Of a stretch of DNA of 64,000 nucleotides, positions 42,508-52,313 are shown in pieces. The notes under the pieces are model-generated. The model was not told where the DNA came from and searched no databases. It saw only the letters and a list, made by a program, of their open reading frames with translations. Made by a program: the position numbers and the translations under genes. The stretch is taken from NCBI RefSeq assembly GCF_016908595.1, contig NZ_JAFBEC010000004.1, forward strand, positions 241,588 through 305,587, written 5' to 3'. Numbering within the stretch: the stretch's first letter is position 1; every line of letters starts with the position of its first letter. This DNA is from Geomicrobium sediminis (GTDB lineage Bacteria > Bacillota > Bacilli > Bacillales > Marinococcaceae).

Positions 42508-43406
42508 CGTTCTTCCTTTCGTTTGCAGTGTCTTGCTAACACTAATTGTTTGCTGTTCACCCATGCCGCAATGCTAACCCCGATCGTTACGATAGTAAGT
42601 GCTCCTGGGTTAAATGGTAAAGCGAACAAATACGGCGAGGTTAATAATGCTCCGATACCTAAGATAGCAACAGCGATCGCCGATAGTAAGAACAACCAGC
42701 GCTTTGTAATCGGTAATAAAAACAGTACTGCTAACAATAACTGACCTAAACCAATTGCAGTCACAACCATTGACTCAAATCCGCTCACCATACCTGTTGC
42801 CGCAATTAAATCAAGTTCACCAGTTTCAGGAAATAACAATTTAGGAATAATGCCTTGATATGCCCATAAAAGCGCTAATGTCACACAAAATAAGACGTGA
42901 AGTAGCGACTGACGAATGCTATCTTCAGGTCGTTTGCCGAACTCAAGCCACTGCTTTAATGCTGCGAAACTCCAAGCAGTTGCCCACCCCATTAAAGGCC
43001 TAAAAACAACATCGAGTAGCTTTCCTGCTTTCCCAAAACGCGTATCGTAATCATAGCGCGTTAGAAATCGTGTATGTTTCTCCTTTTGTTCGTACTTCCA
43101 ATATCCACGGCCCTCTTTTATTAACGACAACGGTTGATCACTTGAAAATTTTAAAGCGGATACCTTCTCTCCACTTTCTTTCTCGGCACTCCCGACGGAC
43201 TCACCAATACCGTGAATCCGTAACCCAAAGCCGATCCTGGTTTCATAATGAAACGTTTGGACATCATCTTCATGTTCTTTAGGCAAATAATCAATCTGAC
43301 TAAAGCGAAGATCCCAACGTTCGTGAAGTTTAGGGTTTTGTGTCGTTTCCCAGACGTCGTCAATCGGAGCATTAATATCAAGCTCTACATAGATCGGTTT
43401 TCCCAT
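42504..43406 (-). CDS. yndG: SRPBCC + DoxX-like membrane protein, YndG-like
   Basis: 300 aa. Residues 1-140 are an SRPBCC/polyketide-cyclase-like domain (VELDINAPIDDVWETTQNPK), followed by a DoxX-like region with four helices (about 165-285). The pairing with yndH and yndJ homologues supports the name. Two starts are possible, ATG 43412 and 43406; the second fits AAAGGA spacing better. Role unknown, but the domain mix suggests a lipid-like ligand handled at the membrane. Confidence 0.8.
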   Translation of the reverse strand: MGKPIYVELDINAPIDDVWETTQNPKLHERWDLRFSQIDYLPKEHEDDVQTFHYETRIGFGLRIHGIGESVGSAEKESGEKVSALKFSSDQPLSLIKEGRGYWKYEQKEKHTRFLTRYDYDTRFGKAGKLLDVVFRPLMGWATAWSFAALKQWLEFGKRPEDSIRQSLLHVLFCVTLALLWAYQGIIPKLLFPETGELDLIAATGMVSGFESMVVTAIGLGQLLLAVLFLLPITKRWLFLLSAIAVAILGIGALLTSPYLFALPFNPGALTIVTIGVSIAAWVNSKQLVLARHCKRKEER

Positions 43407-43426
43407 GCACATCCCATCCTTTCTGA

Positions 43427-45028
43427 TCAGTCATGTGCTGTTAAGTCATATTCAATAGCGAACAACGATAATCCGAACAATTGAATGTCGTGATTTGCCT
43501 GTAACTGCTTGTTATGTACCTTTTTAATATGAAACGTTTCCTTTAACGGCAGACGAATGGTAATGGAACCCATCGTGTAAAAAATACCATTCGGTTCACT
43601 GTTAAGGGTTAACCCACGGTTCTGATCATGTTCTGGTTGTAGTATTCCTGTCATTACACCTAACGGCAAGGGAAGAGCAATGTTCATTTTCTGATCAACC
43701 GTACTATAAATTGCCGTAAAGATATGTGCGTCATCTGACCACCGTAACCATACGCTTGGTGTTACTCTGCCATCTTCGCTTGCATCTAACGGTGCTACAG
43801 TTCCATTCATCGTCACTTTCCCGCTCTTTGGTACATTTAATTGCCCAAAACGCCCTGTAACAAAATGAATAAGTGGCAACAAAGGTTTGAATGAATTTGA
43901 CCACTCGACGTTCGCAACCATTTTATAACGGTTAGGAGACGTATAGAAGTTGAGAACCTCAACATCAATAGCTGATGGTGTGAATGTCTCATCTTCTAAC
44001 TCATCCCAATCACTTACTAGTGCTGGAATATGATCGCCTTTCTTCCAGCGTCCTTCGTCAATCGGAACGCTTCCTACATATCCTCTCGTGCGCAACTGAC
44101 TCACTGTAATCTCGTTGACGGACGACGGGGTACGTAATTGCCAAACGACGATAAAAGCGAGTGTTGCAAATACACTGGCGTTAACCGCTCCATGATACTG
44201 CGTCATCCATTCAATTGTGACTAAGATGTTCTCTGAAAGTAAGCCAAAGCTATACACTAATGTCCATGTTGTTGTGAGTGCAAAAACCAATGAGGCAGAG
44301 AGTAACGTAAGACGGAGCTTTAACGTGAACTCGTGTCGTTTCAAAGCATCAATGAACCATAAACCAACGAATAAAAACAAGCCAACTGCATAGGTCGCAA
44401 CAAGATAAAACTCAAGTGGCGGTCCTTGGTCAATGCCAATCGCAACGAAAATCGGTCCGAGCGCTAACAATATCGCAATGAATGACCATAGTTTTGGCAA
44501 ACCGATTTGTTGACGTCGACTCCGAATGTATAGGCCCGCGACGATGGGCAAGAAAAATGCTGCGTAATGAAAATGAATCGCCGTAAGCCAAACAATCACA
44601 TCCGTATACGGTAAGAACTGTGATGCACCTGACGCTCCTGCAACGAGCCACACACCTCCAACAGGCAAATACATTAAACTTAAATTTATGAGTGCTTCTT
44701 CGCTTCGTTGAAAGCCATACCGTAACTGTCGTAACAGGCCCAATAAACCGACGATTGCTACAAAGACCAACCATACTGCTGCAAACAGTCCTGCAATCAT
44801 ACCTTGAGGTAAGAAAAGCGATACGCTTGCAATGATTGCAAAATACATCGCAACAAAAGAAGTACGCCGTAACCAGCGATCAACCTTGATTTGTGGATCT
44901 TGCGTAATCAATTGAAGTAACATCGGCACCCATATAAACATCGCAAGCAACAAAGCTGCTTCGATGATGCCGACATACAGAAGTGCAATTACTGAAAGTA
45001 ACACACCGACTGCAATAGATCCTTTCAT
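43427..45028 (-). CDS. yndJ: YndJ family multi-helix membrane protein
   Basis: 533 aa. Residues 1-300 form about nine helices; 310-533 are a soluble beta-rich domain (WKKGDHIPALVSDWDELEDETF ... GIFYTMGSITIRLPLKETF). The arrangement and the yndG/yndH context identify YndJ of Bacillus; its function is not known. It is the first gene of the yndJ-yndG-yndH cluster, with AGGAGAGGATG-type bases before its ATG. Confidence 0.8.
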   Translation of the reverse strand: MKGSIAVGVLLSVIALLYVGIIEAALLLAMFIWVPMLLQLITQDPQIKVDRWLRRTSFVAMYFAIIASVSLFLPQGMIAGLFAAVWLVFVAIVGLLGLLRQLRYGFQRSEEALINLSLMYLPVGGVWLVAGASGASQFLPYTDVIVWLTAIHFHYAAFFLPIVAGLYIRSRRQQIGLPKLWSFIAILLALGPIFVAIGIDQGPPLEFYLVATYAVGLFLFVGLWFIDALKRHEFTLKLRLTLLSASLVFALTTTWTLVYSFGLLSENILVTIEWMTQYHGAVNASVFATLAFIVVWQLRTPSSVNEITVSQLRTRGYVGSVPIDEGRWKKGDHIPALVSDWDELEDETFTPSAIDVEVLNFYTSPNRYKMVANVEWSNSFKPLLPLIHFVTGRFGQLNVPKSGKVTMNGTVAPLDASEDGRVTPSVWLRWSDDAHIFTAIYSTVDQKMNIALPLPLGVMTGILQPEHDQNRGLTLNSEPNGIFYTMGSITIRLPLKETFHIKKVHNKQLQANHDIQLFGLSLFAIEYDLTAHD

Positions 45029-45114
45029 GAACTCATCCTCTCCTAATTTAACATTACAATTATCATATCAAGGGGATTCAGCCGTTCATAGACATTTACT
45101 AAAATAGGAAAGAT

Positions 45115-45155
45115 AAAAATAGACAAAGAACCGACTTGGCTCTCTGCCTATTTTC
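45115..45155 (-). terminator. Terminator of the malonate operon
   Basis: On the minus strand AAAATAGGCAGAGAGCC and GGTTCTTTGTCTATTTT pair with a few mismatches; the first arm contains the stop of the GntR gene. Confidence 0.75.
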
Positions 45156-45810
45156 CATGAAACTGCTTATACAACTTCAACACATCATCAGTATGTGTAT
45201 TTAACAGTGTTTTGGCTTCTCGTATTTGATTTGCTTCTAAATAGGTTGTAAGCCAATCATGTTCTCGCTTTGACTTCTCTAATTTCCCTGATTCAGAGAA
45301 TGCGATCGCTTGGACGCGCAGTAGTGACGACCCTAAGCGATGATACAAATCTAAAATCATTTTGCTTTGACTCATTTCGATGAGCAACAAATGAAATTGA
45401 TGGTTGTAATACGTGTATTGGTACACATCTTCTTCTGATCTCATGACATTAGCAAGCTGTCGCATCCGTGTAACGAAGTTGTGATCAACGCCATTCTCTT
45501 CAATTCTCTCCATGGCTAGACTCTCTAAGAAGTTGCGAACTTCTAAGATGTCTTTGATTTCTTCAAAACTGTAGCTACATACGACCGCTCCTTTACGTGC
45601 TTCTTTCTCAACGAGCCCTTCAGCAGTTAGTAAATAAAGGGCATCACGGATTGGTGCACGGCTAATGCCGTACTCATCTGCATACTCTTTTTCAACGAGC
45701 TTATCGCCGGGTTTTAAATCTCCTGAGAGTATTTTCATAGAGATTTGATCGGCAATTTGTTTGGCCAACGAATGTTTATTTAATCCTTCCACGTTCTTCC
45801 CTACTTTCAT
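45148..45810 (-). CDS. GntR family (FCD) regulator of malonate use
   Basis: 220 aa: an N-terminal winged helix (LKPGDKLVEKEYADEYGISRAPIRDAL) and a C-terminal all-helical FCD ligand domain with metal-binding His candidates in YNHQFHLLLIEMS. As the last gene of the malonate decarboxylase operon it is probably its own regulator, binding the palindrome at 52.3 kb. It overlaps the beta-gamma gene by 35 bp if the ATG is used; GTG 45792 has a better ribosome site (AGTAGGG) and may be the true start. Confidence 0.88.
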   Translation of the reverse strand: MKVGKNVEGLNKHSLAKQIADQISMKILSGDLKPGDKLVEKEYADEYGISRAPIRDALYLLTAEGLVEKEARKGAVVCSYSFEEIKDILEVRNFLESLAMERIEENGVDHNFVTRMRQLANVMRSEEDVYQYTYYNHQFHLLLIEMSQSKMILDLYHRLGSSLLRVQAIAFSESGKLEKSKREHDWLTTYLEANQIREAKTLLNTHTDDVLKLYKQFHGK

Positions 45811-47431
45811 TTACCCACTGTTGTTCCATTTGTACTCTGACTTCAATTGAAGCTGCACGTGATTTTTTCGCACGTGCGTTGTTAAGACGGTGTTCTGAAA
45901 CTAAGCCTCCAGCCTCTAGATCCGCTAGTTGGTTAGCGATCAATGTTTGCACGCGCGATACGTCTTCTTCAGTTGGATGTTCTACAGAGATCCCTTCAAT
46001 GAGTTCATCGGTTGCACCGAGCTTATGGAAAGAACGAACATCGTAAGCCATTGCGGGGACATCCTTTGTGAATCGTTCAAGTTCATGTAACGATCTTTTT
46101 GTCACTTTCGCTGCAGACTCTTTCGACATCACGTGTACTTGGACGTAAGGGTCATCAAATGCGAGAATGCGATCGGCTTGTAAACCGTGGCTTAAAAACG
46201 CAGCAGACAATGCTTTACCAACAACGAGTCCTATGATCTTATGACCGTGTAAACGTGCTCTAGCGTAGGCATGAACAGCTGCTGCACACGACTGATGTAA
46301 GCCGAGTAATTCTTCTTGAGCCCCGTATGCTTGACTGACTACATCAATGACAGCAACGATTGGCGTTTTCTGATCATTCGTTGCATCCGCAGCAATCCAT
46401 TGATCAATTACATCTGCAAGTGCATAGCCTTCAAGTAGACCGAATTCACCGTTTCTAACTCTTGGGAAACGGTGATACGCATCTTTCGTCACCGCTAAAA
46501 GATTGAACTTCTCACCTGAGACGGTCATTGTTCCTGACTGCACCGTTGAAATACGTGAACTTTTCACGCTATCGATGTCTGAAAGCACTTCAAGCCACGT
46601 GCGACCACGGGAATCATTTGTTCGCTCCTCGTCTTCACTTGAAGTGAAAGCTTTTATATCTTGATATAGTAACTCATTCACGTGTTCTTCGTTGGACGTT
46701 ACACGTTGATTGATTTTCGTAAGTCTTGCTTGATCAACGGCCTCTTGAATTGCTTCAACAGAGTCTTCTACGAGGTATTCGATCAGTCCATTCTTCTTTC
46801 TCGACGCACTACCGATTCGTAAGTACGTTGCTTTACGGTCACGACTATTGACTTCTTCAATTCCCGCTTCTTGCTCAATCACTTCAGGACCATTTAAGCC
46901 GAGTCGAGCTTCTTTTGTCATAATTAGAGCGTTAAACAGTCCAGCTGTAATCGACATCCCACCAAAGCTTCCGATTCGACCTGGGATAATGCCCACGATT
47001 GGTACATATTGTTGGAGATTTACCGCTGCTTGTTGAATCTCAGAAATTGCGAGCAAACCGTAATTTGCTTCTTGTAACCGTACACCGCCTGTATCTAGAA
47101 TAACGATGACGTCTAAATGTTTTCCCCGTTCTACATCTCGTAAAGCAAGTTCGAATGCAGCCGCAATCTTGGCTCCAGACACTTCGCCGATGCCGCCTCC
47201 TTGGAAGCTCCCTTCAATTGCAATCACGCAACATGGATGCGACTTTCTCGTTCCTTTCATTACGACCACACCGTCGTCACTTTGAGGCACAATGTTTTGC
47301 TTTTCTAGGTGTGGTGAGACAAGACGATCAAAAGGGCCGAGTAATTCATGTGCTGAGTTCTCATCTAAAAGTGCTAACGTACGTTCACGAGCGGAGCATT
47401 CCGTTAACGACTGAGGTACTATGATTTTCAT
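45776..47431 (-). CDS. mdcDE: Malonate decarboxylase, fused beta-gamma subunit (MdcD-MdcE)
   Basis: 551 aa. Residues 1-260 are the beta part (carboxyltransferase fold, IEGSFQGGGIGEVSGAKIAAA, IPGRIGSFGGMSITAGL); residues about 280-520 are the gamma part (FGLLEGYALADVI, VIDVVSQAYGAQEELLGLH, LVVGKALSAAFLSHGLQADR). The subunits are separate in Klebsiella and Pseudomonas; here one frame encodes both. They decarboxylate malonyl-ACP to acetyl-ACP. ATGA overlap with mdcC; GAGGAGG ribosome site. Confidence 0.92.
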   Translation of the reverse strand: MKIIVPQSLTECSARERTLALLDENSAHELLGPFDRLVSPHLEKQNIVPQSDDGVVVMKGTRKSHPCCVIAIEGSFQGGGIGEVSGAKIAAAFELALRDVERGKHLDVIVILDTGGVRLQEANYGLLAISEIQQAAVNLQQYVPIVGIIPGRIGSFGGMSITAGLFNALIMTKEARLGLNGPEVIEQEAGIEEVNSRDRKATYLRIGSASRKKNGLIEYLVEDSVEAIQEAVDQARLTKINQRVTSNEEHVNELLYQDIKAFTSSEDEERTNDSRGRTWLEVLSDIDSVKSSRISTVQSGTMTVSGEKFNLLAVTKDAYHRFPRVRNGEFGLLEGYALADVIDQWIAADATNDQKTPIVAVIDVVSQAYGAQEELLGLHQSCAAAVHAYARARLHGHKIIGLVVGKALSAAFLSHGLQADRILAFDDPYVQVHVMSKESAAKVTKRSLHELERFTKDVPAMAYDVRSFHKLGATDELIEGISVEHPTEEDVSRVQTLIANQLADLEAGGLVSEHRLNNARAKKSRAASIEVRVQMEQQWVNESREERGRIK

Positions 47432-47715
47432 GAAGATGCCTCCTCAAACGCTTGTTTTAAACGAAGTCCAATAACGCCAGGCGTTGCACCAAAGTCATGA
47501 ATGTGTATGGATGCACGTACATCGTAATCAGACATGAACCTCTCTACAACTTCTTCCCACGTTTTTTGAAATCCTTCCACGTTCGTTTTTATAAATACTT
47601 CTCCGATGTCGCTTGGCTCCATAAGAATTTCTGCATCGCCAGAGCCAACGACACCTGTATGCGCACGTTTTGGAATTGCCGTTGCTGTATTATACGTGTA
47701 GCGAAACTCTTCCAT
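47428..47715 (-). CDS. mdcC: Malonate decarboxylase acyl-carrier (delta) subunit MdcC
   Basis: 95 aa. HTGVVGSGDAEILMEPSD holds the Ser that carries the phosphoribosyl-dephospho-CoA group, and HDFGATPGVIGLRLKQA is the family's C-terminal block. It shuttles malonyl and acetyl residues between the alpha and beta-gamma subunits. AGGAGGG lies seven bases before the ATG, inside the end of mdcB. Confidence 0.92.
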   Translation of the reverse strand: MEEFRYTYNTATAIPKRAHTGVVGSGDAEILMEPSDIGEVFIKTNVEGFQKTWEEVVERFMSDYDVRASIHIHDFGATPGVIGLRLKQAFEEASS

Positions 47716-48532
47716 GCGATTTCCCTCCTAATCGTTTCACGTACAAACTCGCTGCAAGTAGATCTGCACTGCCCCCAGGAGAAAGATTGTTTTTAATAAA
47801 TCGTTCATCAACTTCCTCCATGGATAAAGCGCCTCGTAATACTTGTTGAGCTTGTTGTTTCACATAAGATAATCCCTTACTTCCTGCTCGGTGAAGAACA
47901 CACGTATCTGAAAGTGTTGTCATGAGCGTGAGCAGAGCCATTTGTTTTGCTTTCGTCTCTGTGAATGATTCGGTGGCAGTGTTTAAAGTTCGTAAACCGA
48001 GTAACACGTGCGGAAATCCCGCTTGAGCTTCGCCTTTCGCACCGGTGACACCATACCGTTTACAGACAGTAGAACCATTCGTACGAGTCGAAGGAACCTC
48101 TAGTTCAACGTTCGCAAGTTTGCCGGCGACTTCACATAGTGTAGATGCCGTACCTTGCCCTCTTTGGATTGCATAAGCAGCACTTAGTAAGCCTAAACAC
48201 CAAATCGCGCCTTTATGGGTGTTCACGCCACCAGTTACGTGTAACATTTCCCGCTCTGCCTCAATTCCAATCTCCGATAATTGCTCGCGTAATTGATGAG
48301 ACGGGGATTTCCCATAACTCACACGTGCCATTTCGGCAAAATAAGGAGCAATCGCATGACTCGATGCTTCCATCATCGCTAGTGTCATATCAAGGTGGGC
48401 ACCGTTGTTACATTTGTCGATCAAACCTGGTTTTACAGTTAGATAAAGCTCTTCTAGGAGTGATTGCTCGGACCAACGTGCAACTTGTTCAGTGACGAGA
48501 TGAACATGTAATGGATGTGTCGCTACACTCAC
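47690..48532 (-). CDS. mdcB: Triphosphoribosyl-dephospho-CoA synthase MdcB
   Basis: 280 aa, CitG/MdcB family. It builds the prosthetic-group precursor from dephospho-CoA and ATP. Signature segments: LYLTVKPGLIDKCNNGAHLD, VTGGVNTHKGAIWCLGLL and ERFIKNNLSPGGSADLLAASL. GTG 48532 overlaps the mdcA stop (GTGA) and has AGGAG nine bases upstream; a TTG two codons earlier is too close to that site. Confidence 0.92.
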   Translation of the reverse strand: MSVATHPLHVHLVTEQVARWSEQSLLEELYLTVKPGLIDKCNNGAHLDMTLAMMEASSHAIAPYFAEMARVSYGKSPSHQLREQLSEIGIEAEREMLHVTGGVNTHKGAIWCLGLLSAAYAIQRGQGTASTLCEVAGKLANVELEVPSTRTNGSTVCKRYGVTGAKGEAQAGFPHVLLGLRTLNTATESFTETKAKQMALLTLMTTLSDTCVLHRAGSKGLSYVKQQAQQVLRGALSMEEVDERFIKNNLSPGGSADLLAASLYVKRLGGKSHGRVSLHV

Positions 48533-50181
48533 GTCCAATAACTCCTAAACTTTTCAGGTGGGTCGTAAAGACCATCTGACCACATCACAAGTTCTTCAAT
48601 GCTTTTTGCTGCAAGTAGTGAACGATTGGACTTTTTCACATCGATTTCTAGATCATCCGTCGTTGCAATGATTCCTTGCTCTCTTAATCGGTGCTTTTGA
48701 CGAGCAGTACTCGTCATCCCAAGTTCGGTAACACCAGCAACCGCTGCAATCGCTTCTTTACGTTCAGCAGGACTGTCACTTTTGTACAGGTAAGCAACCC
48801 CTTCCTCGGTTACGAGGTGTGTGACATCATCGGCATAAATCATAACAGGAGGTGTGCCTAGATTGGCTTCTTTAGCGACTTGAATGGCATCTAACTGATC
48901 AACGAATACGGGACGGTTACCTGGTTGGTGCGTTTCCATCATTTGAACGACCAACTTACGACCACGCACGAGCTCGTCACCTGTTTTTTGCATATCAAGC
49001 CACGCTTTTGTGCTGTGTCTACGACCTTTCGGATCATGCCCCATGTTCGGTGCACCGCCAAACCCTGCTAATCGACCGCGAACAACCGTTGATGAATTAC
49101 CAACATAATCCATTTGAAGTGTGGAACCGATAAACAAATCTACGGCGTATTGCCCAGCCATTTGGCAAAGCGTCCGATTTGACCGCATCGTACCGTCACT
49201 GCCGACAAAAAACACATCTGGACGCGCAGCGATGTATTGTTCCATGCCTTTCTCTCCACCAAAAGAATGAATGCTATCAATCCAACCGCTTTCTATTGCT
49301 GGGATGAGTGTCGGGTGAGGGTTCGCGGCCCAATGCTTACAAATCTTTCCCCGTAAATTAAGTGATTCACCGTACGTCGGTAATAGTAATTCGATCGCGG
49401 CAGTATTAAAGCCAATACCATGGTTTAAGGACTGTACAGAGTGCTTTTCATACACGCCACGGATTGCAAGCATGGCCATGAGAATTTGAATCTCTGTAAT
49501 ATGTCTTGGATCTCTAGTGAACAACGCTTCCAATTGATAAGGCTCATCACCTAAAACGATCACATCAACCCATGATGAAGGGATATCAACGCGTGGTAGC
49601 TCATCTACGATCTCATTTACTTGAGCGATCACAATGCCATTTTTAAATGCGGTCGCCTCAACGATTGTTGGTGTTTCTTCCGTATTTGCACCAGTGTACA
49701 AATTACCGTTCGCATCCGCTTGATCAGCGGCAACGAGGGCGACGTTCGGAATTAAATCAATAAACAATCGTCCGTAAAGTTCGATATACGTATGGATGTT
49801 GCCGACTTTGATTTCTTCGTCTTCGATCATTTGCGCAATTCGTGTACTTTGCGGTCCTGAAAATGAAAAATCAAGTCGATCAGCTATCTCGTTTTCAAAT
49901 AGATCTAGATGCTCTGGTCGAGACACACTCGACATGATGAGATGTAAGTGATGAAGTGCTTCGTTTGAGGCATTTGCCAATGACTTCGATAAAAACGATG
50001 CTTGCTTTTGGTTGTTGCCTTCAAGAATGACACGATCATAAGGCTCAATGACACGTTCTAGTACTGAGACGATGTTGTCTTGTTGAACGAATTTGCCTTC
50101 AATCATTGATGAAATTCGGCTCAGACGATCTCGTTTTGCATCTCGCTTTTTCGTCCATCTTGTATTTGTAGACGTAGGCAC
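48529..50181 (-). CDS. mdcA: Malonate decarboxylase alpha subunit MdcA (acetyl-ACP:malonate ACP transferase)
   Basis: 550 aa, the usual length. CoA-transferase-like protein that swaps acetyl for malonate on the acyl carrier. Parts seen: RVILEGNNQKQASFLSKSLA, QSLNHGIGFNTAAIELLLPT, GRLAGFGGAPNMGHDPKGRR, ELGMTSTARQKHRLREQG. GTG 50181 is preferred (AGGAG six bases before); the GTG at 50190 overlaps the mdcH stop. Confidence 0.93.
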   Translation of the reverse strand: MPTSTNTRWTKKRDAKRDRLSRISSMIEGKFVQQDNIVSVLERVIEPYDRVILEGNNQKQASFLSKSLANASNEALHHLHLIMSSVSRPEHLDLFENEIADRLDFSFSGPQSTRIAQMIEDEEIKVGNIHTYIELYGRLFIDLIPNVALVAADQADANGNLYTGANTEETPTIVEATAFKNGIVIAQVNEIVDELPRVDIPSSWVDVIVLGDEPYQLEALFTRDPRHITEIQILMAMLAIRGVYEKHSVQSLNHGIGFNTAAIELLLPTYGESLNLRGKICKHWAANPHPTLIPAIESGWIDSIHSFGGEKGMEQYIAARPDVFFVGSDGTMRSNRTLCQMAGQYAVDLFIGSTLQMDYVGNSSTVVRGRLAGFGGAPNMGHDPKGRRHSTKAWLDMQKTGDELVRGRKLVVQMMETHQPGNRPVFVDQLDAIQVAKEANLGTPPVMIYADDVTHLVTEEGVAYLYKSDSPAERKEAIAAVAGVTELGMTSTARQKHRLREQGIIATTDDLEIDVKKSNRSLLAAKSIEELVMWSDGLYDPPEKFRSYWT

Positions 50182-50186
50182 ACTCG

Positions 50187-51089
50187 TCACTCCTTAGTTA
50201 CAAATTGTAGAATGTTGTCAACACTCAAAGTTTCTACTGATAGCGCTTGAATTCCTTCAAACTCATCGTGCAATAAGTCCGTATATACGGTTCCAGGGGG
50301 AAGTTGAACGTAGTTTTTTATCCCGCGCTCGTTCAACATTTTCATGGCAGAATGCCATCTAACCGTTGATGCAATATTCCCTGCTAAATCTTCAGCAATC
50401 GCATCTTTGTGTCGCAATAACCGTGCAGATTGATTTGACACGTACGGTATTTTCGGTGAATCAATCTTAAGATTTTTCATCGCTTCACGAAGCACATCCG
50501 CCTCTTTCTTAAACAAAGGAGAGTGTGAAGGAACAGTCACAGATAACTTGGTTACACGACGTGATCCTTTCTCTTTTAACGTGTCGCGGATCGTTTGAAG
50601 TGATCGTTCACTTCCTGATAACACCACTTGTTGCTGAGCATTTTCATTCGCTAGATACACGTCACTTTGCGACTCTATCACGCGCAGTACGACGTTCACA
50701 TCAAGGCCTTGAACGGCCATCATTCCGTATCCACTCGGAAAAGCTTGCTCCATTAATCTACCTCGAAGATCAACTAAACGAATGGCGTCCTTTAGAGTAA
50801 GTACTTCTGAAAGTACTGCTGCTGAATAAGCGCCCGCAGAATGACCGGCAACACAATCCGGTCTAATCCCTGCTTCTACAAGTTGTTTCGAACTGATAAC
50901 ACCAACGATGAGTAATGCTAATTGCACGTGTCGTGTAGAACTGAAATCAGCGGTATACTGATTCACATCTTCTTGTAATGCGTCTTCAATGAGTTGTTTG
51001 ATCAACTCGAAATGTTTGGTTCCTTGATAAGGTTGAAACATGTCATGACGTTGTGATCCTTGACCTGGAAATAAAAACACCGTATCCAT
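50187..51089 (-). CDS. mdcH: Malonyl-CoA/ACP transacylase MdcH
   Basis: 300 aa FabD-like acyltransferase: FLFPGQGSQRHDM at the N-terminus, the nucleophile Ser in VAGHSAGAYSAAVLS (about residue 86), and the catalytic His in LSVTVPSHSPLFKK. It charges the decarboxylase carrier with malonyl groups for start-up. Starts after AGAGGCG and ends in an overlap with mdcA. Confidence 0.92.
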   Translation of the reverse strand: MDTVFLFPGQGSQRHDMFQPYQGTKHFELIKQLIEDALQEDVNQYTADFSSTRHVQLALLIVGVISSKQLVEAGIRPDCVAGHSAGAYSAAVLSEVLTLKDAIRLVDLRGRLMEQAFPSGYGMMAVQGLDVNVVLRVIESQSDVYLANENAQQQVVLSGSERSLQTIRDTLKEKGSRRVTKLSVTVPSHSPLFKKEADVLREAMKNLKIDSPKIPYVSNQSARLLRHKDAIAEDLAGNIASTVRWHSAMKMLNERGIKNYVQLPPGTVYTDLLHDEFEGIQALSVETLSVDNILQFVTKE

Positions 51090-51102
51090 GGAAATCGCCT
51101 CT

Positions 51103-51870
51103 TTACCCTCCGAAAATCAACCGCATCATCATATACAACACAGACGGCCCTAAGAGACAGCCAAGCCCTGTATAAAACGTCGCCGTAACCGCCCCGTACG
51201 GAACGAGCTTAGGATTTAATGCTGCAAGTCCACCAGCAACTCCACTCGTCGTTCCGAGTAATCCCCCAAACACCATCGCAGAACGGGGATTATCAAGTCC
51301 AATATACTTACCTAGAAATGGTGTGAGTGCCATCGTTAAAATCGCTTTCACGAGACCTGCAGCAATACTAATCGCAATCACTTCAGAACTCGCGCCGATT
51401 GCAGCACCTGTAACTGGCCCGACGATATACGTCGTGGCGCCTGCTCCAATTGTCGTTAAACTTACTGCGTCGGTATAGCCAAACATTAGTGCAAACACAA
51501 CACCGATCGTAAACGAAAGCAAAATCCCAAGAACTAAAGCGAGGACACCTGTAACACCTGCTCGTTTAATCTCTCGAAAATCTGCCCCGAACGCTGTAGC
51601 CACAATCGCGAAGTCACGCATCATCCCGCCACCAAGTAAACTGATTCCTGCAAAAAGGGAGACATCGGAAAGTCCATTCTCTCCACCAGTCAGTCGTCCG
51701 CCAATGTAAGCAAGAACGAGACCAAGAAGAATGGCAATTGATGATCCGTGCACGAGTCCTCGGGTCGCATACTTTGACAACGCGTAGGCAATCACCATAA
51801 TTGCACCTACAATCGCAAATCCAAAGATGAGACCATTTCCGACTAACACATTTTCGATTGATTCAATCAT
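51103..51870 (-). CDS. madM: Malonate transporter subunit MadM
   Basis: 255 aa, about eight helices with many Gly-rich turns (ISLLGGGMMRDFAIVATAFGAD, GLLGTTSGVAGGLAALNPKL). Matches the larger subunit of the sodium-dependent malonate carrier MadLM. ATGA overlap with madL and GGAGG nine bases upstream give coupled translation. Confidence 0.9.
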   Translation of the reverse strand: MIESIENVLVGNGLIFGFAIVGAIMVIAYALSKYATRGLVHGSSIAILLGLVLAYIGGRLTGGENGLSDVSLFAGISLLGGGMMRDFAIVATAFGADFREIKRAGVTGVLALVLGILLSFTIGVVFALMFGYTDAVSLTTIGAGATTYIVGPVTGAAIGASSEVIAISIAAGLVKAILTMALTPFLGKYIGLDNPRSAMVFGGLLGTTSGVAGGLAALNPKLVPYGAVTATFYTGLGCLLGPSVLYMMMRLIFGG

Positions 51871-52259
51871 AGAGGACGCCCTCCTTCATCAATCGATTCA
51901 CTTTTTCCTTTTCCGATTCGACTGACAAAAGGTACAGCTAAAAACGAAATAACCACAACAGCAATTCCTGTCACAATCGCAAGTGGTCCCCCATCGAGGG
52001 CTGCAACAACATTCTGATTTGCAGCCATTGCGACTACGATCGGAATGTACATCGCATTCCAAAACCCTAAGCCCATTTGCGTTGGCTCACTAAGCCGGTT
52101 CGAAATCTTCAACCGATCAATGACGATAATTAAGATCAACATCGCAATCCCAACGCCACCTACATTTGCTTCTACCCCGATCGCTATACCCAACCATTCT
52201 CCGAGCAACATTCCTACAATCATGCAGACCGCCAATATGGCCACACCATAAATAACCAT
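51867..52259 (-). CDS. madL: Malonate transporter subunit MadL
   Basis: 130 aa with four helices (MLLGEWLGIAIGVEANVGGV, MGLGFWNAMYIPIVVAMAANQNV). Smaller partner of MadM, and first gene of the malonate operon. ATG 52259 is used, with AAAGGAG seven bases upstream; a TTG at 52262 gives one extra residue. The cre site ends at the ribosome site. Confidence 0.9.
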   Translation of the reverse strand: MVIYGVAILAVCMIVGMLLGEWLGIAIGVEANVGGVGIAMLILIIVIDRLKISNRLSEPTQMGLGFWNAMYIPIVVAMAANQNVVAALDGGPLAIVTGIAVVVISFLAVPFVSRIGKGKSESIDEGGRPL

Positions 52260-52272
52260 CAACGCACTCCTT

Positions 52273-52286
52273 TGTAAGCGTTTTCA
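52273..52286 (-). promoter_or_regulatory. CcpA cre site in the malonate operon control region
   Basis: TGTAAGCGTTTTCA agrees at every fixed position with the catabolite-responsive element TGWAANCGNTNWCA. Its place just before the madL ribosome site suits repression of the operon when preferred sugars are present. Confidence 0.85.
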
Positions 52287-52293
52287 ATTAATG

Positions 52294-52313
52294 GTATACA
52301 GTCGACTGTGTAC
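52294..52313. promoter_or_regulatory. 20-bp palindromic operator, probable GntR site
   Basis: GTATACAGTCGACTGTGTAC is a perfect inverted repeat except for one pair, with TCGA at its centre. It lies between the divergent madL and mdcG genes and covers the -35 (TCGACT) of a promoter for mdcG, whose TATAAT is at 52325-52330. It is the best candidate site for the operon's GntR protein. Confidence 0.75.
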